Below are positions 25,197-37,972 of a stretch of DNA of 64,000 nt, one piece after another. The notes under the pieces were generated by a model. It was not told the origin of the DNA and made no database searches. It was given only the letters and a program-made list of their open reading frames with translations. The DNA lies in assembly GCF_000801105.2 (NCBI RefSeq), contig NC_079519.1:31533288-31597287 (forward strand), given 5' to 3'. The translations under genes and the position numbers were made by a program. Each line of letters starts with the position of its first letter. Within the stretch, counting starts at the first letter, position 1. The DNA comes from Raphanus sativus (lineage: Eukaryota > Streptophyta > Magnoliopsida > Brassicales > Brassicaceae).

Positions 25197-26200
25197 AAAC
25201 CTTTTTCTCATCAGATCGATAAGTCCACTTGAGAGAGAAAGAGAGAAAGAGAAAGAGCGACAAGTCCGGTGACCGTTAAATTCGGTCGACGGTGTGGGCT
25301 TTCTCAGCCACCGTCGGTCCGGCTTTGGTTTTTAAAAAGCAATTCAGTCTCCCGCAAACTGTTTTACGTCTGATTCCGGCGTTGTATCTTCCTCGCGGTG
25401 GGTGCTCGGTTTTTGCTCTCGGCGTCGCATCTTTCTCGCGGTGAGCGTTCGGTTCGTTTCGCCGGCGTGGCTCCTTTCAGTTAAAAGGGAACGGCCGATT
25501 CTAACTTCCGCATTGTCTAGTCTTGTTGAAGGCGGCGACAGTATTATTAAGATATTTTTACCTCTTTTCCTTTTCTTTTCTTTTTGGTTCGATGGATCTA
25601 TGTGTGGGGGAAAATTGCTTCCTTTCAAGATGAGCTCCCGGATCTGATGGAGGCTCCTTAAGGAAGGAAGGGGATTTGGGTCACCGCGGTAGAAGAAGTA
25701 GATCTACGGTATGGTGACGACTTTCGAGGAAAGTGAGCTAGGGTTCTCGAGTCGCGTGTCAATGGGTTTGATATAGTGCAAAGCAGCGGAGATCTCAAAG
25801 TGCGAGTGAACTCCCCGGCGTGAAAACACGGCGGTAAAGAACGATGATGGATTCGCTGGAAGCTTGTCGGTTTCAAAGCTCCGGCGAACGACGATATCGT
25901 TGGTGTTGCTCCGGCGGCGATGCGACGGAAGCGGTCAAGTCGAAGCGATTCGGACGCGTGCCATAGAATCGGTAAAGATCTCTCCACGTATCGAGTCAGC
26001 ATCCTTGATTCAGCGATTCGGCTGGGTCGTCCGGTTTCGAGTTGTTAGCCTTGGGTTTATATTGCTTGTTTCTGTTTTTAGCCCGTATTAGTTGGACTTT
26101 TTGTAACTTTTTGTTGTAATCAGGCTTCAGCCGTTTACTGGGCTTGACCCTTTATAATATTAATCCAATTTGTGTAAAAAAAAAAAAACCTTTTTCTCAT
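25197..26200 (+). mobile_element. Poly(A) retroposon, 974 bp, with 15-bp target duplication
   Basis: AAACCTTTTTCTCAT occurs at 25197-25211 and 26186-26200, enclosing 25212-26185, which ends in about 13 A. The body is strikingly GC-rich for the region, with repeated CGGCG/CTCGCGG words and a local duplication of a segment of the type TTCTCGCGGTG (about 25390 and 25434). The 3' end (CTTTATAATATTAATCC then A-run) looks like a plant LINE tail. No endonuclease or RT is encoded, so it is probably a non-autonomous LINE derivative or LINE leader sequence. It ends 139 bp before the KRP3 start codon. Confidence 0.85.
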
Positions 26201-26338
26201 TTTCTTTTAAATATTTAACCCCCACAAAAAACTCGAAAAAGCTTCTCCATTGTTCTCTCTTCCCTCCTTGAAAGACTTTCCCTCCCATTCTCTCTTTCCC
26301 GCTTCCGACCTAGCTCCGCCTCTCTCGAGTGTCCGAAG

Positions 26339-28044
26339 ATGGGGAAATACATGAAGAAGTCAAAGATTACCGGCGATATGGAAGCCACTGAAGCAACATC
26401 TTTGGGTGTTCGCACCAGAGCTGCGGCTAAAACCCTAGCCTTGAATAGGCTTAATTCCTCCGCCCCCGAGTCTTCTTGCTATCTTCAGCTCCGTAGCCGC
26501 CGTCTCGAGAAACCCCCTTCGCTGTCCGAACCGAAGCTGCCGCCGAGACATCATAAATCCGGAATTAAAGAGTCTGATTCGAAGACTGACTCGGTTAACG
26601 CAGCCGGTTCGGGTTCTGTTTCTGCAGCCCAGAGCTGCAACGGAGACGAATGTTTTTGTGGAGAGAACAGTCCTGAGTTTGAGACTAGACAAAGGTTCGG
26701 TCTTTCTTGTGCCCTAGCTTTCCTCTTCTTTATTCCAATTCGATGAAAGTTACTTCCTTTCTTCTGTCTTATGAACAAACATGTCAGTTTGAGTTCCAGT
26801 TTAGTGCAAATGATTGAGACTGAAGAGTGTTAGGCTTGTCTGAAACTTTGTTAGCTTTAGTACAACTAAAAGTTTATGTCTTTTTTTTTTTTAATATCTC
26901 ATGCTTGGTTTGGTTTTGTTTACGGCTTTACTCTGTTCTGATGTACTGATGTTGTGATTACTACTCACCATCGGTTTCTTTTAGTGTAAAGATTAGATCT
27001 TTCAGAGTTATTGTTGTCTGTCCCATGTGTACCTCACTGCAGAGGTTATCACTGTAACAGATCTATTTTTCTTTTTATATATTCATGTGTCATAATATAT
27101 AAACCAATTTGTCTCAGATTTTACTTAATTTGTGAATTATGAACGTTGATGTGTCATAATAACATAATCATTTTGGCTCAGCTTTTGCTAAGTTGGTGAA
27201 ATTTTTGAACCTCTTTTGTGCTTATTAGTTTGAGTCCTCTCGTTAATGGGGGCTAATGACATTTGGAAGTGATCTGCATAAAGGGTTTAGGGGTATAATT
27301 CTGAAATATTGGTCCTTTGAACATTCACATTCCACTGTAGTTTTTTTAACACATGGTTTATGTTTTTACAAAAGTGGTTGTTGTATAAATGTCAGAAGCT
27401 TTTAATATGTAAGATCATATGAGAAAAAATCGACACTTTCCTCATAAGTGTGGTGCAAGTACTGTAGTGTGGTGTCATGTTCATGGGACCTAGTGGGGTT
27501 TTTTGCAAACATGGGGAATACTTTTGTAGGATTCTCTCAGTAGAGGACAATGTGTGTTTTCCTTCTCTTTGTTATTTATTGCATATTGTGTAATCCGAAT
27601 GGGACCATATACCTTCAGCAAAGTCTAATTTTTGTTTTCTTACTTAAATCAATCCTCTTTTATTCTGTGAAATGTTGATTGATTTTTTTTTTCTAATTTT
27701 TTCAGCACAAGGGAAAGCACGCCTTGTAACTTTGTTGAGGATCTGGAGATCATTGTTACACCAGGGTCTAGCACAAGGTCGATGCGTACACCAACCAGAG
27801 ATAGCACGGTCCCAAACATTGGTGAACTGGAGGAGTTCTTTGCCTATGCAGAGCAGCAACAGCAGAGGCTATTCATGGAGAAGTAAGGATGCTTTTTTTT
27901 TAATTGGGTTGTTTTGTTTTGCTGCATTACTAGAGGATGAACACTCATGTGTTTGCAAAAATAAAAATCTTCAGGTACAACTTCGATATTGTGAATGATA
28001 CTCCTCTCACTGGACGCTACGAGTGGGTAGAAGTCAGTCCATGA
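26339..28044 (+). CDS. KRP3: CDK inhibitor KRP3 (ICK6)
   Basis: KRP proteins bind cyclin-CDK complexes in the nucleus and block the cell cycle. Three exons (26339-26694, 27706-27882, 27975-28044) join in frame to about 200 residues. The N-terminus has MGKYMKKSKITGD and GVRTRAAAKTLAL; the middle has SSCYLQLRSRRLEK, a KRP motif. The C-terminus is the conserved CDK/cyclin-binding end: IGELEEFFAYAEQQQQRLFM, then EKYNFDIVNDTPLTGRYEW and VEVSP-stop. The first intron is long (about 1 kb). A retroposon sits directly upstream, so the proximal promoter or leader has been displaced. Position between the SDI1-type gene and cytochrome b5 agrees with Arabidopsis. Confidence 0.93.
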
Positions 28045-28907
28045 AGTTTCAAAAAGGAAGCAAGCTATAGTGATATGGTGTGAAGTAAGAATGTAATGAT
28101 TTTAACGGTGTGTAATCTTAAAAGTAATAATGTGGTTAGAGAAAAGGTTGGAAAGTAGTTTAGGGACATGAACCTCACACCATTTGTACTAATCTCTTTT
28201 GAGGAATTTAGATGCTTAGTGATTTTGTTTGCTCATCTCTTTCTGTTAAGTCTTTTTATTCAAAGCTATGCGTATATTGGTGATGATGATTGATGGGAAT
28301 GTGTATAAGCATGTTTGAGGCTTTGGCATATAGTGTAAAGCAAATGATTCAGATGTAGACTTTAAATGGCACAAGAAACCCATAGGAGGGTTCACGTGTG
28401 GATTTGGTAGCTGAGTCCTTGCTCTGAAATCTAAAATATATGCTCTTCATTCAACTACACAGATTGGTCCCTCCACTCTTTCTAATGACATGATTCTGAC
28501 GTATGATTTACACTACAGCACGTGAATGTGTTTGTGTGTGAATGAATAGTCTAAGGTATATATATTAATTATTTGTATTAATATTATTTTAATATAAGTT
28601 ATTAATATCATAGTTTGAATTATGAAAAACGAAAGAAACAGACAAAACATTAGACAACAAATATATTACAATGTTCATTTGAGAAGATCCTCTGTTGTTT
28701 TAACTTTTTAAACGTCTCTCGAAAATTGGGCAGAACCATGTGATGAGACTGTTAAATCTTATCTCGAAACCAATCATTGTTCTTTGTGTTACTTTAATCA
28801 CTTGAAGTGAAAAAAAGTGAATGGGATTGAAAGTGAGTGCACCAAAAGTTAACATAGATACCTGCATAAATACATGCACGTATGGTGATGTACACACACA
28901 CATGGGG
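28045..28907. other. KRP3 3' region and intergenic
   Basis: Probable KRP3 3' UTR followed by AT-rich sequence. No other gene seen. It ends at the left 9-10 bp target duplication of the Mutator element. Confidence 0.5.
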
Positions 28908-29385
28908 TAGTTGTTTGGGGAAATCGGCCAATTCCTACATCAACAAGGGTCCGCAGTCCCGATCAGTACATCAACTCTACATCTGTGCTAAAACATACAT
29001 CAACTCTTATTTTTTTCAAATTTCATACATAAACTCAAACTTTTAGGTTATTTCATACATTGACCAGCTTGCCGTTAGTCAAATTATAACGGAGCCTGAT
29101 GTGGATTTAACGGGTGATTATGTGGATTTACAGGTTTATTACGTGGATAATAATACACAGTTTAAGCAAAACGACGTCATATTGATCTTTAATTAAACAG
29201 TGTCATTTTGGTAATTAAGAAACAAGACTATCTTTGTCGTTGAAGTCGCGACAGAAAGTAAAAAAAACAGAGTCTGAGAGAAAGAGAGAAAGGGAGAAAC
29301 GAAACTGGGAAGAAGAATTGCAAAGCTAAGGGTTAAAAAGACGATTCAGAAGAGCTGAAAACACATATAAGAGAGAATTGTTGGA

Positions 29386-29960
29386 ATGAGGTAAATCCAA
29401 ACCTATTATTTGAGAAAATTAATGGGTTTCTGTTTTGTAAAATAAATCGATTAGGGGTGACAGAAGAGTATTCTAGTGTTGTAATAGGTTAATTGTATGA
29501 TGGGTACATGTAAATTGTGGATTTGTTAGAAAGTAGAAGAAGAAACTCGAGTGGACACAAGGTGTTCGATGAAATGTGTCAATGAATATATTATCAATTT
29601 TTTTTTCTTTAACTGATGCTTTGTAATTTTTTTTTCAGTGGGGATAATGATATCACGTTTATGATATACTACGACGGGAAGTTTGAAAATTTAGAAGGAA
29701 TTCTAAGCTATGTTGGTGGAAAAGTTCATCATCTTGAAACCACTCCTCAGTGTCTTTTTGGTGGGATAATCTCGGCAGGGTTTGTTGATATGTATGGGCA
29801 GCGAGTGTGGTACAAGTTTCCTTTCGAAGAATTCTCAGATTTGAAGGTGTTGTTTGATGGTGGTTTAAACTTCCAAAAGATGTGTGAGGCTGCACAATAT
29901 GTGAAGACACTAGAGACTGAAGCTCCAAGTGACCGATTTTTTCATCAAACAAGCTCTTGA
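29386..29960 (+). CDS. PB1-like MuDR-associated protein (MULE cargo)
   Basis: Exon 1 (29386-29390) is ATGAG. After a 248-bp intron, exon 2 (29639-29960) continues to give MSGDNDITFMIYYDGKFENL, then GGKVHHLETTPQCL, MYGQRVWYKFPFEEF and LKVLFDGGLNFQKM, ending after 108 residues. This is the N-terminal PB1-like domain that plant MuDR transposases often carry, here without the transposase. The A-rich 5' leader begins just inside the left inverted repeat, so the repeat probably supplies the promoter. It may be an orphaned transposase N-terminus or a stand-alone cargo protein. Confidence 0.65.
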
Positions 29961-30269
29961 TATCATGAATTTCCTCAACAGCAGATTCATCAGTCCATTT
30001 AAACAAATGGTTCTTATCCTACAGAAACATTTATCCACTCTAGTTAAACCAAAGACAATCAAATCGATTTGTCTTAGAACATACACAAAAATATAAAACA
30101 AACTCCAGTTTCTTACCTCTTCACTACTATTAGGACAACCATGGAAAAGTCTTTCTGGATTTTTCAATTTTTTAGATGTAAAAATCTCAGCCTCTTCTCC
30201 ACACTTCCTACAAATCGTCGGAAACCCCCTTTGCCTTTCAGCCCTACGGCGACTCGAATTTGCACTCAT
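29659..30269 (-). CDS. GRF-type zinc finger protein (MULE cargo)
   Basis: Exon 1 (30269-30117) reads MSANSSRRRAERQRGFPTIC, RKCGEEAEIFTSKKLKNPER, LFHGCPNSSEE. Exon 2 begins at about 30019 as DKNHLFKWTDESAVEEI and stays open to about 29659, antisense to the PB1-like exon. C-x2-C...C with a following F-K-W is the GRF zinc-finger pattern, although the fourth ligand (usually C or H) appears to be the His of KNHLF. GRF fingers bind nucleic acid. The true 3' end is uncertain because the frame overlaps the convergent gene, with about 310 bp overlap at most. Confidence 0.6.
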
Positions 30270-30814
30270 CGCTGCTCAATTATTACAAAATTAAACAACC
30301 TAAATATACACCCAAAACTTGATTTGAGACAAAATTGATTGTATTTACCTGTAGCATACGAGGAATTAGGGTTAGATGAGCTAGACATTAGGGATTTTCT
30401 TTCTCAGTCTCGTATCTTCCTCTCTCTGTCTCTCAAAGTTTTGTTCTTCTCTGGCTATCGCGACGTAAACGAGAAAGATGAGCTTTGTCTCTGAAAAAAA
30501 AGAAACGACGTCGTTTATTAGAGCACAAAACGACGCCGTTCAGTGTTAAACTTGGTCTAATTTTAATCCTAATATCCACGTAATAAACCTGTAAATCCAC
30601 ATAATCACCCGTTAAATCCACATCAGGCTCCGTTATAATTTGACTAACGGTAAGCTGGTCAATGTATGAAATAACCTAAAAGTTTGAGTTTATGTATGAA
30701 ATTTGAAAAAAATAAGAGTTGATGTATGTTTTAGCACAGGTGTAGAGTTGATGTACTGATCGGGACCGCGGACCCTTGTTGATGTAGAAATCGGCCGATT
30801 TCCCTAGTTGTTTG

Positions 30815-31287
30815 ATCACGGGTTCGCTGACTGTTACGAATCATGTTTTGGGAAACTTAGATTTGCTTATGTCATCTCTTTAACCGATGCACACTTGGGA
30901 GTATATGTATTCAGCTTGTCCAATGTTTTGTTTGATAATTTAGTACTATTTGGTACAAGATAAATGCCAAAAGAAGGACCACTGACTACGAAAGGCTTTT
31001 TGACTTTTTGTTCCTTCTTTTCAAACTCTCGTTCGCTCTCTTGCTTCTTCCTTCTGAAAACACACATAGTCCGTACTCCATAACACATATGCATGTCGTC
31101 AATGACTCAATGTGAGCCAAGGATCGTATAATCTGCTCAAGTAGCATTTTCCAACTCTTTTTTTTTTGCTAAACTATAAATATCATACTAATACTGAAAA
31201 GATTTTTCATTTTTTTTCAAACAAGATTTTTCATATTAATAATGAAAAGATTTGAAAGAAGATTTTTCATATTGTAAGAGTGACTTC

Positions 31288-31345
<58 letters not shown>

Positions 31346-32252
31346 TGATAACCGATCTATCAATGCAACTTTGGATGTCTCTTTTGAGCAGCCTTCTTAA
31401 AACTCTTTTATGAGATCAATCAAACTGCTTTAGACTCTTGGTAACAACTCCAAACTCTTTCGTTTCTTTACTTTCGTTGCACCAATAAAACTAGAATAAT
31501 GCATTAGATGAATTAAAATGTATGGGCCAAACTCTGAGCTTTAAGAATAAGGGTGGTCCGACTGAGATGTCTAGGGATGAATTCAAATATATACAAATAT
31601 ATAAAATATCAAAATATTTGTTGCATAGGATGCTTGTTTCCCTTGTATGTTATGGTTGTTAGCCCACAAAAACTTTTATTTCTATTGGAGAGGAGACCAG
31701 ACAACAATAATGACAATCAAAGCGTTAGATGCAGGAAGCAATCAAAGCGCGTCCAAACAGACAGATAATGCGTTCATCAAGGATCTCACTTTCATTCCAT
31801 GTCTATTGTCTTCCTTTCATTCTCCTTCTAACCCCAAATATTTATTGTATTTCACAAAGAGGACCCTCTACATTCTTATTACTATCATTCTTTTTTTTTG
31901 GTAAAACTATTATATATGTTTATACAATTTAATATTTTATGATTAGAATTTGGATGTTTTTTTTGTTTAGAACATGGGACTGATTGTGTATTTTCATTTA
32001 CCCATGCATATATTTACATTAATAAAACATTCTAACGACTTAATGTTTAAAGAAACATTTTTTATATTTGTAAATGCAAACAAAAGAAAACATTTTGTTC
32101 TTGTTTGGTGTCTGCGTCTGTATATTTTTTTTGTGCACTCTGCATCTGTAATTCTGTATTTTATAACACATTTGTTTTATGAAATTAGACCCAAAATTCC
32201 CTTGAAAGACAAAAAATTAGACCCAAAATTTTATCAAACGTTGCAGTGCTCT
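30815..32252. other. Intergenic, contains (TG)n
   Basis: No gene recognised. AT-rich with a dinucleotide run in the middle. Confidence 0.5.
31291..31344. repeat. (TG)27 microsatellite
   Basis: An uninterrupted run of 27 TG units. Confidence 0.95.
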
Positions 32253-32757
32253 TTTGCGTCTCTGGTTACCTTGAGATGACAGAAGAATATTCCAAAGACA
32301 ACTTGGCTTCAAGAACAGAAGAGTATCTTGAAAGCATTGTATGCAAGAATCTTTGAGATGTATGTAGAAGTCTTGAAACAATCCGAGAATCTTCTCCCTC
32401 TTGCAGATGGACTCAATATCATAACTAGATGCATTGACGCCATTGCCTCAAAAGCATGCGCCGAGCAGATAGCTTCAAGCTTCTCAAGGTTGGAGAAAAC
32501 AGGGAACTGAAACTCGAGTTAGCTAGGTTGAGAATGAGAGACTTGAGGATCTAGAGAAAGGGCATATATGTAGGAAGAGAGATATGCAGAGGACTCATTC
32601 ACACGCAAATTCATGAGCAAGTTTCTCAAAGAAAATGGGGAAACTTAGTTTCTTTGTGCATAGTTCTTCAAGAGGATCAAGCTCTCCATTAAAACAGTCT
32701 TTCAGAACAGATTCAAAGATGGTGGAGATAACTTGTGCAAATGATAATATGATATAA
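32253..32757 (+). pseudogene. NPH3/RPT2-family pseudogene (internally deleted)
   Basis: NPH3 proteins are BTB adaptors in phototropin signalling. The first part reads GYLEMTEEYSKDNLASRTEE, YLESIVCKNL; an extra T near 32354 shifts the frame, and it continues as EMYVEVLKQSENLLPLADGL, ITRCIDAIASKACAEQIASS, FSRLE, which is NPH3-domain sequence. It then jumps directly (about 32492) to ENRELKLELARLRMR and KFMSKFLKKMGKLSF..HSS, the extreme C-terminus of the family, so several hundred bases between them are gone. The BTB part is also absent. Arabidopsis has an NPH3 gene (At5g48800, from memory) beside the cytochrome b5 gene, so this is the positional relic. Confidence 0.85.
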
Positions 32758-32912
32758 GACAACAATGTAGCTGATTTTCAAATCAAAAAGGTCTTCTCAG
32801 ACATAAACAGATCCACTTGACTGAACAAGAATATAATATCTGAAGTCTTACAAGACAGGCAGATAAGATAAATGGGCAAAACACTCAAAGACCTATCCCC
32901 AATAGAGAGTCC

Positions 32913-33695
32913 TCAAGAAGAAGAAGGAGTCTTGGTGTAAGAACGGATACCGAGAGCCAAGCCTAAGATGAGAAGAGGAACGAGGAACTGAAGGATCTTA
33001 ACGACGAAATCCGAGCTCTGGTTCTGGTTAGACTCGGTTTGCTTAGGAGGAGAAGGAGGAACGAACTTGGTTTTGGCTGGGACAGTGGCTGTATCAATAT
33101 CACCCACATAGTACTCATCAAGCATAGCTTTAGCAGTCGAACTGTGTCCCACATCCTCAAAATCATCCGTCGCGTCTTTCCCTAAACAAAAAAAAAAAAA
33201 AAAACATGTTTTGTTTGTGTAGTGAATGTGCCCAAGTTGGTGTTCTCATGAACTAACAAAACCAAGAAAGATGTGCAAGAAGAGTTTAGAATCTAGTGAT
33301 GATCTATGTGTGTTACCTGTAGAAGTCAAGATGACCTCGTCACCACCAGGATGGTCGTCCAAGAACTTTGTCACATCATAAACCTATACATAGTAGTAGT
33401 ACCAACAATAAAAATATTTAAAAAGAATCAACAGTTACATTCAATTTCACGAATCCTAATGATCAGTGATTTAGAGCGAGCGAGCTAGCTAGCAAAACAA
33501 ACATAGATCAGATCTAACGTTACAGGCAGCTAGTGATAATACTCCAGATCATGAATCCAAAGTCAAAAACAGAGAGTGATAGAAAGAAAGAAGGGAGTAA
33601 GTAGGAACCTTGCCATCGATGACGATCCAGCAATCCTTGGCGGTAGTGTGCTGTGAAACCTCAGCCAAGGTGTAAACTTTGCCGTCTCCGCCCAT
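32913..33695 (-). CDS. CB5-D: Cytochrome b5, ER tail-anchored (isoform D type)
   Basis: It donates electrons to ER desaturases, hydroxylases and P450s. Three exons on the minus strand (33695-33609, 33383-33317, 33181-32913) join to 140 residues. The haem domain is clear: [46 protein letters not shown], with the axial His in HPGGDE and the second in GHSSTAKAML. A linker with KFVPPSPPKQTE precedes a single C-terminal membrane helix (FLVPLLILGLALGI) and a short lumenal tail (RSYTKTPSSS), the expected tail-anchored topology. All sites look intact. It is divergent from the ribosomal protein gene downstream. Confidence 0.95.
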
Positions 33696-35399
<1,704 letters not shown>

Positions 35400-36016
35400 G
35401 AGAAGATTCATCATCATCATCATCACTAGTTGTCTTCTGTCTTCTCATGTTTTTGAACCGACCCATCATACTTTATTACTTAGGGTGTTGTATGAGATTT
35501 TGTCCTGATATTATCTTTCTCGAGTTCCAATTTATTTCTTACTTAACTACTGAAAAAAGGGACAACACGCTAAGAGAGGATCATAATGCTGAATACACAC
35601 TTGAGCCCTGTGAATTGATATTTATTGATGGTATGATTGATATCACGTGAGCCCTGTGTCACACAAAGCGGGTTTCACATGACAGATATTCAAATATTAA
35701 ATGAGGAATTTGTATGCACAAGGTTGAAGAGGTCAGAGAGTTCAGAGACATGAACAAAGTTTTGGATATTAAGAGTTTCCCAACTACATTAAGAACAAGA
35801 GACTTTTTATACAAACCAAAAAATATCCTAACCACATTGTGGCTTCACAGATCCTTTCAACAGATACCAAAATGAAAACAAGAACTTGATTCATAATATT
35901 AGCCGCTGTACTTTGCTTAAAGACCCCTCCTTCTTGACTGTAACTGGAACTAGGTGAAGGGCCCTCTGAGAATAAGGCAAAAAAGTTTAGATTTTCTTTA
36001 ACGTAACTTCAGAGCT
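35400..36016. other. Convergent 3' regions, no gene
   Basis: This lies between the 3' ends of RPL13A and the XRI1-like gene and holds their probable 3' UTRs. The (CAT)n run at 35409-35425 is just after the L13a stop. Confidence 0.5.
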
Positions 36017-37972
36017 TTAGCCTCTCGTCCTCATGATTGTGATACTTCCTTTGCCTCCTTCTGTGCGGATTTTAGTCTTCCCAACAACTGGTTTCCCTGA
36101 GAAGGCTGAAGTTTGGATCACTGGAGGCTCTGATTTGTCTTCCTTTGGTTTTGCTGCTGGAGTTTGGATTTTCTGGTTGATGTCCTTGAGAGTCATGTCT
36201 CCATGAACCCCACACGGTTTGATGAATGCAAATGGGTAAATGATGGAAGATGGTAGCTTTGGAACCGGCCTTGCAAATGATTTCCTACCTGCTATTCCCA
36301 CCCACTTTTCATTAATAATGGGTGTATGACTGAGAGACGCATGTATAAACTCACAACGTTTAGTTATTATTACCTTTAAAGATAACATTTGGAGAGGATC
36401 GAGTCACTGGCCTCCTAACTTCCCTGGTTTCTGTTTCTGGTGGCACGTTTAAGTACTCTGCACCAAACAACACATGGATTTTAGAGAAGTAAAGCACAGA
36501 GAGAGAGGAAGTTAAAGAAGAGTCTGACCTGAAACATCTATTTGGACCTCAGGGGAACCCAAGCTTCTAAGAAACAAAGAACAGCAATAGTAATCAGTTA
36601 CTGAATCTTAATAGGAGAGACTAAACTTAAAAGAAAGATGGAAACAAACATACAAGTCATCAGGTAGGGTTGGAGTCTCAGGATCATTTAAGCAATCAGT
36701 GTACCACTCCTCTGCATACAGATCAAGACCCTCTAAGCTTGAGGCAGAAGCATCCTCTGAAAAAAAAAAGAGACAATGTTTTGTTTAGTGGAGAACGCAT
36801 TGGCCACAAATTGAGAGTTGGGAAAATTTTAATAAGAGCTCAAACCTGAAAACCCTTGTATAAGCTGAGATCCTTCGGGTAAAAGATCACCATATGCTTC
36901 CTCTCTAGCCTGAACATCCATAGAAGAAACATCAAAGTTAGTATTTAGAACCATATAGAGGTTTGCATCTTAGTTGCATAACTAAAGACATGAGATATTG
37001 GTTTTGTTGTGTAACTCACGCTTGATTTAAGGATTGAAGAGAAACACTCAGAGCTGAACAGGGATGTTTCCATAGGCTGCTGGTCATCGAAATGTAACAT
37101 CCGACGCCTCTTTACAGCAGAGCGTGTCTCACTTTGCACTTCCAGCTTCTTAATCGTTTCATCTGATGAAAGCCCAAACTCATTACATATTAGAAACCAT
37201 CACTAAATTAGACATCTGAAATCAAAAACAAAGCACAAACCTGTTGTGACATGATAACCGAGCTCGGTACAGGCCTTAACAGGGGTGGATTCATCATCAA
37301 ACATGTAAGAGTGGTCTTCTTGGTTTAACGTGACTTCAGTCATGATCACATCATCAGCTGTAATAATTTAGATGAACGACTTAAGTCATATATATGTCAC
37401 AATGATGTAAGAAAGACTAAAAATAATGGCAAGAACTTACGGAAAGTAGACTGTGGTTGGTGATCATAGTTCTTCATTTGCCAATCCCACGAAGAGCCAC
37501 TGCCAAAAATTTTAGGCATCAGTCACATGATCATCAAACCCATAGTACATACATACTACACAACATAGCATCGTGGATACTGAGAGCAATGTGGGTAGTT
37601 TAATGATCTAAGAAAACCAAACATAGAGCAACATTACAAGAAAAAAAGGAGGAGACTTTAGAAAACTTTGGGAGCATTGTTAAAAATGCTAAAACCAAAA
37701 AAGTCCTAAAAGACGAGAACTTGATGGAAACATAAACTGACCCAGGAATGAATCAAACCCCCAAAACCCAGGCATTGAGCCAGAAACCACCACAACATGG
37801 CGATTACAGTAGAAACCCATTCATATCAGACCACTTTGATTCTCTCTATATATTACAGTAATAATCAAATCATTCAGCACATAAACCAATCAAAAAAGCA
37901 CCGAAATCGAGATAAAACAAAAGCAGCAAAAACGAAAAGAGAGAATCTTTACCCATCTTCTCCGTAATCCAT
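36017..37972 (-). CDS. XRI1: XRI1-like protein (X-ray induced, DNA repair/meiosis)
   Basis: Nine or so small exons on the minus strand. Exon 1 (37972-37953) gives MDYGEDG; exon 2 (about 37502-37442) SSWDWQMKNYDHQPQSTF; exon 3 DDVIMTEVTLNQEDHSYMFD and CTELGYHVTT; exon 4 VQSETRSAVKRRRMLHFDDQ and ECFSSILKSS; then REEAYGDLLPEGSQLIQGFS, EDASASSLEGLDLYAEEWYT, DCLNDPETPTLPDD, SLGSPEVQIDVS, and a last exon with GRKSFARPVPKLPSSIIYPF, IKPCGVHGDMTLKDINQKIQ ending ITIMRTRG. Splice borders seen are GT-AG. XRI1 is needed for meiosis and post-meiotic genome stability. I rely on overall resemblance plus the neighbour order (At5g48720 near L13a and SUMO4/6). A clock-linked LNK protein was considered as the alternative because it has similar small motifs. 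Exon structure is firm; the name is less so. Confidence 0.72.

Larger units (their letters stand above)
28908..30814. mobile_element. Non-autonomous Mutator-like element (MULE), 1.9 kb
   Basis: The element is 28918-30804. Terminal inverted repeats of about 232 bp (28918-29149 and 30573-30804) start GGGAAATCGGCC and differ at only about five positions by eye. TAGTTGTTTG flanks both ends (28908-28917, 30805-30814), fitting a 9-10 bp Mutator duplication. No transposase is present. Two convergent cargo genes fill the interior. Near-identical repeats and a perfect duplication imply a recent insertion. Confidence 0.92.

Noticed and set aside
25344..26091. Several open frames inside the retroposon before KRP3
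   Set aside because: GC-rich sequence lacks stops by composition. Frames on both strands are open and none shows a known domain.
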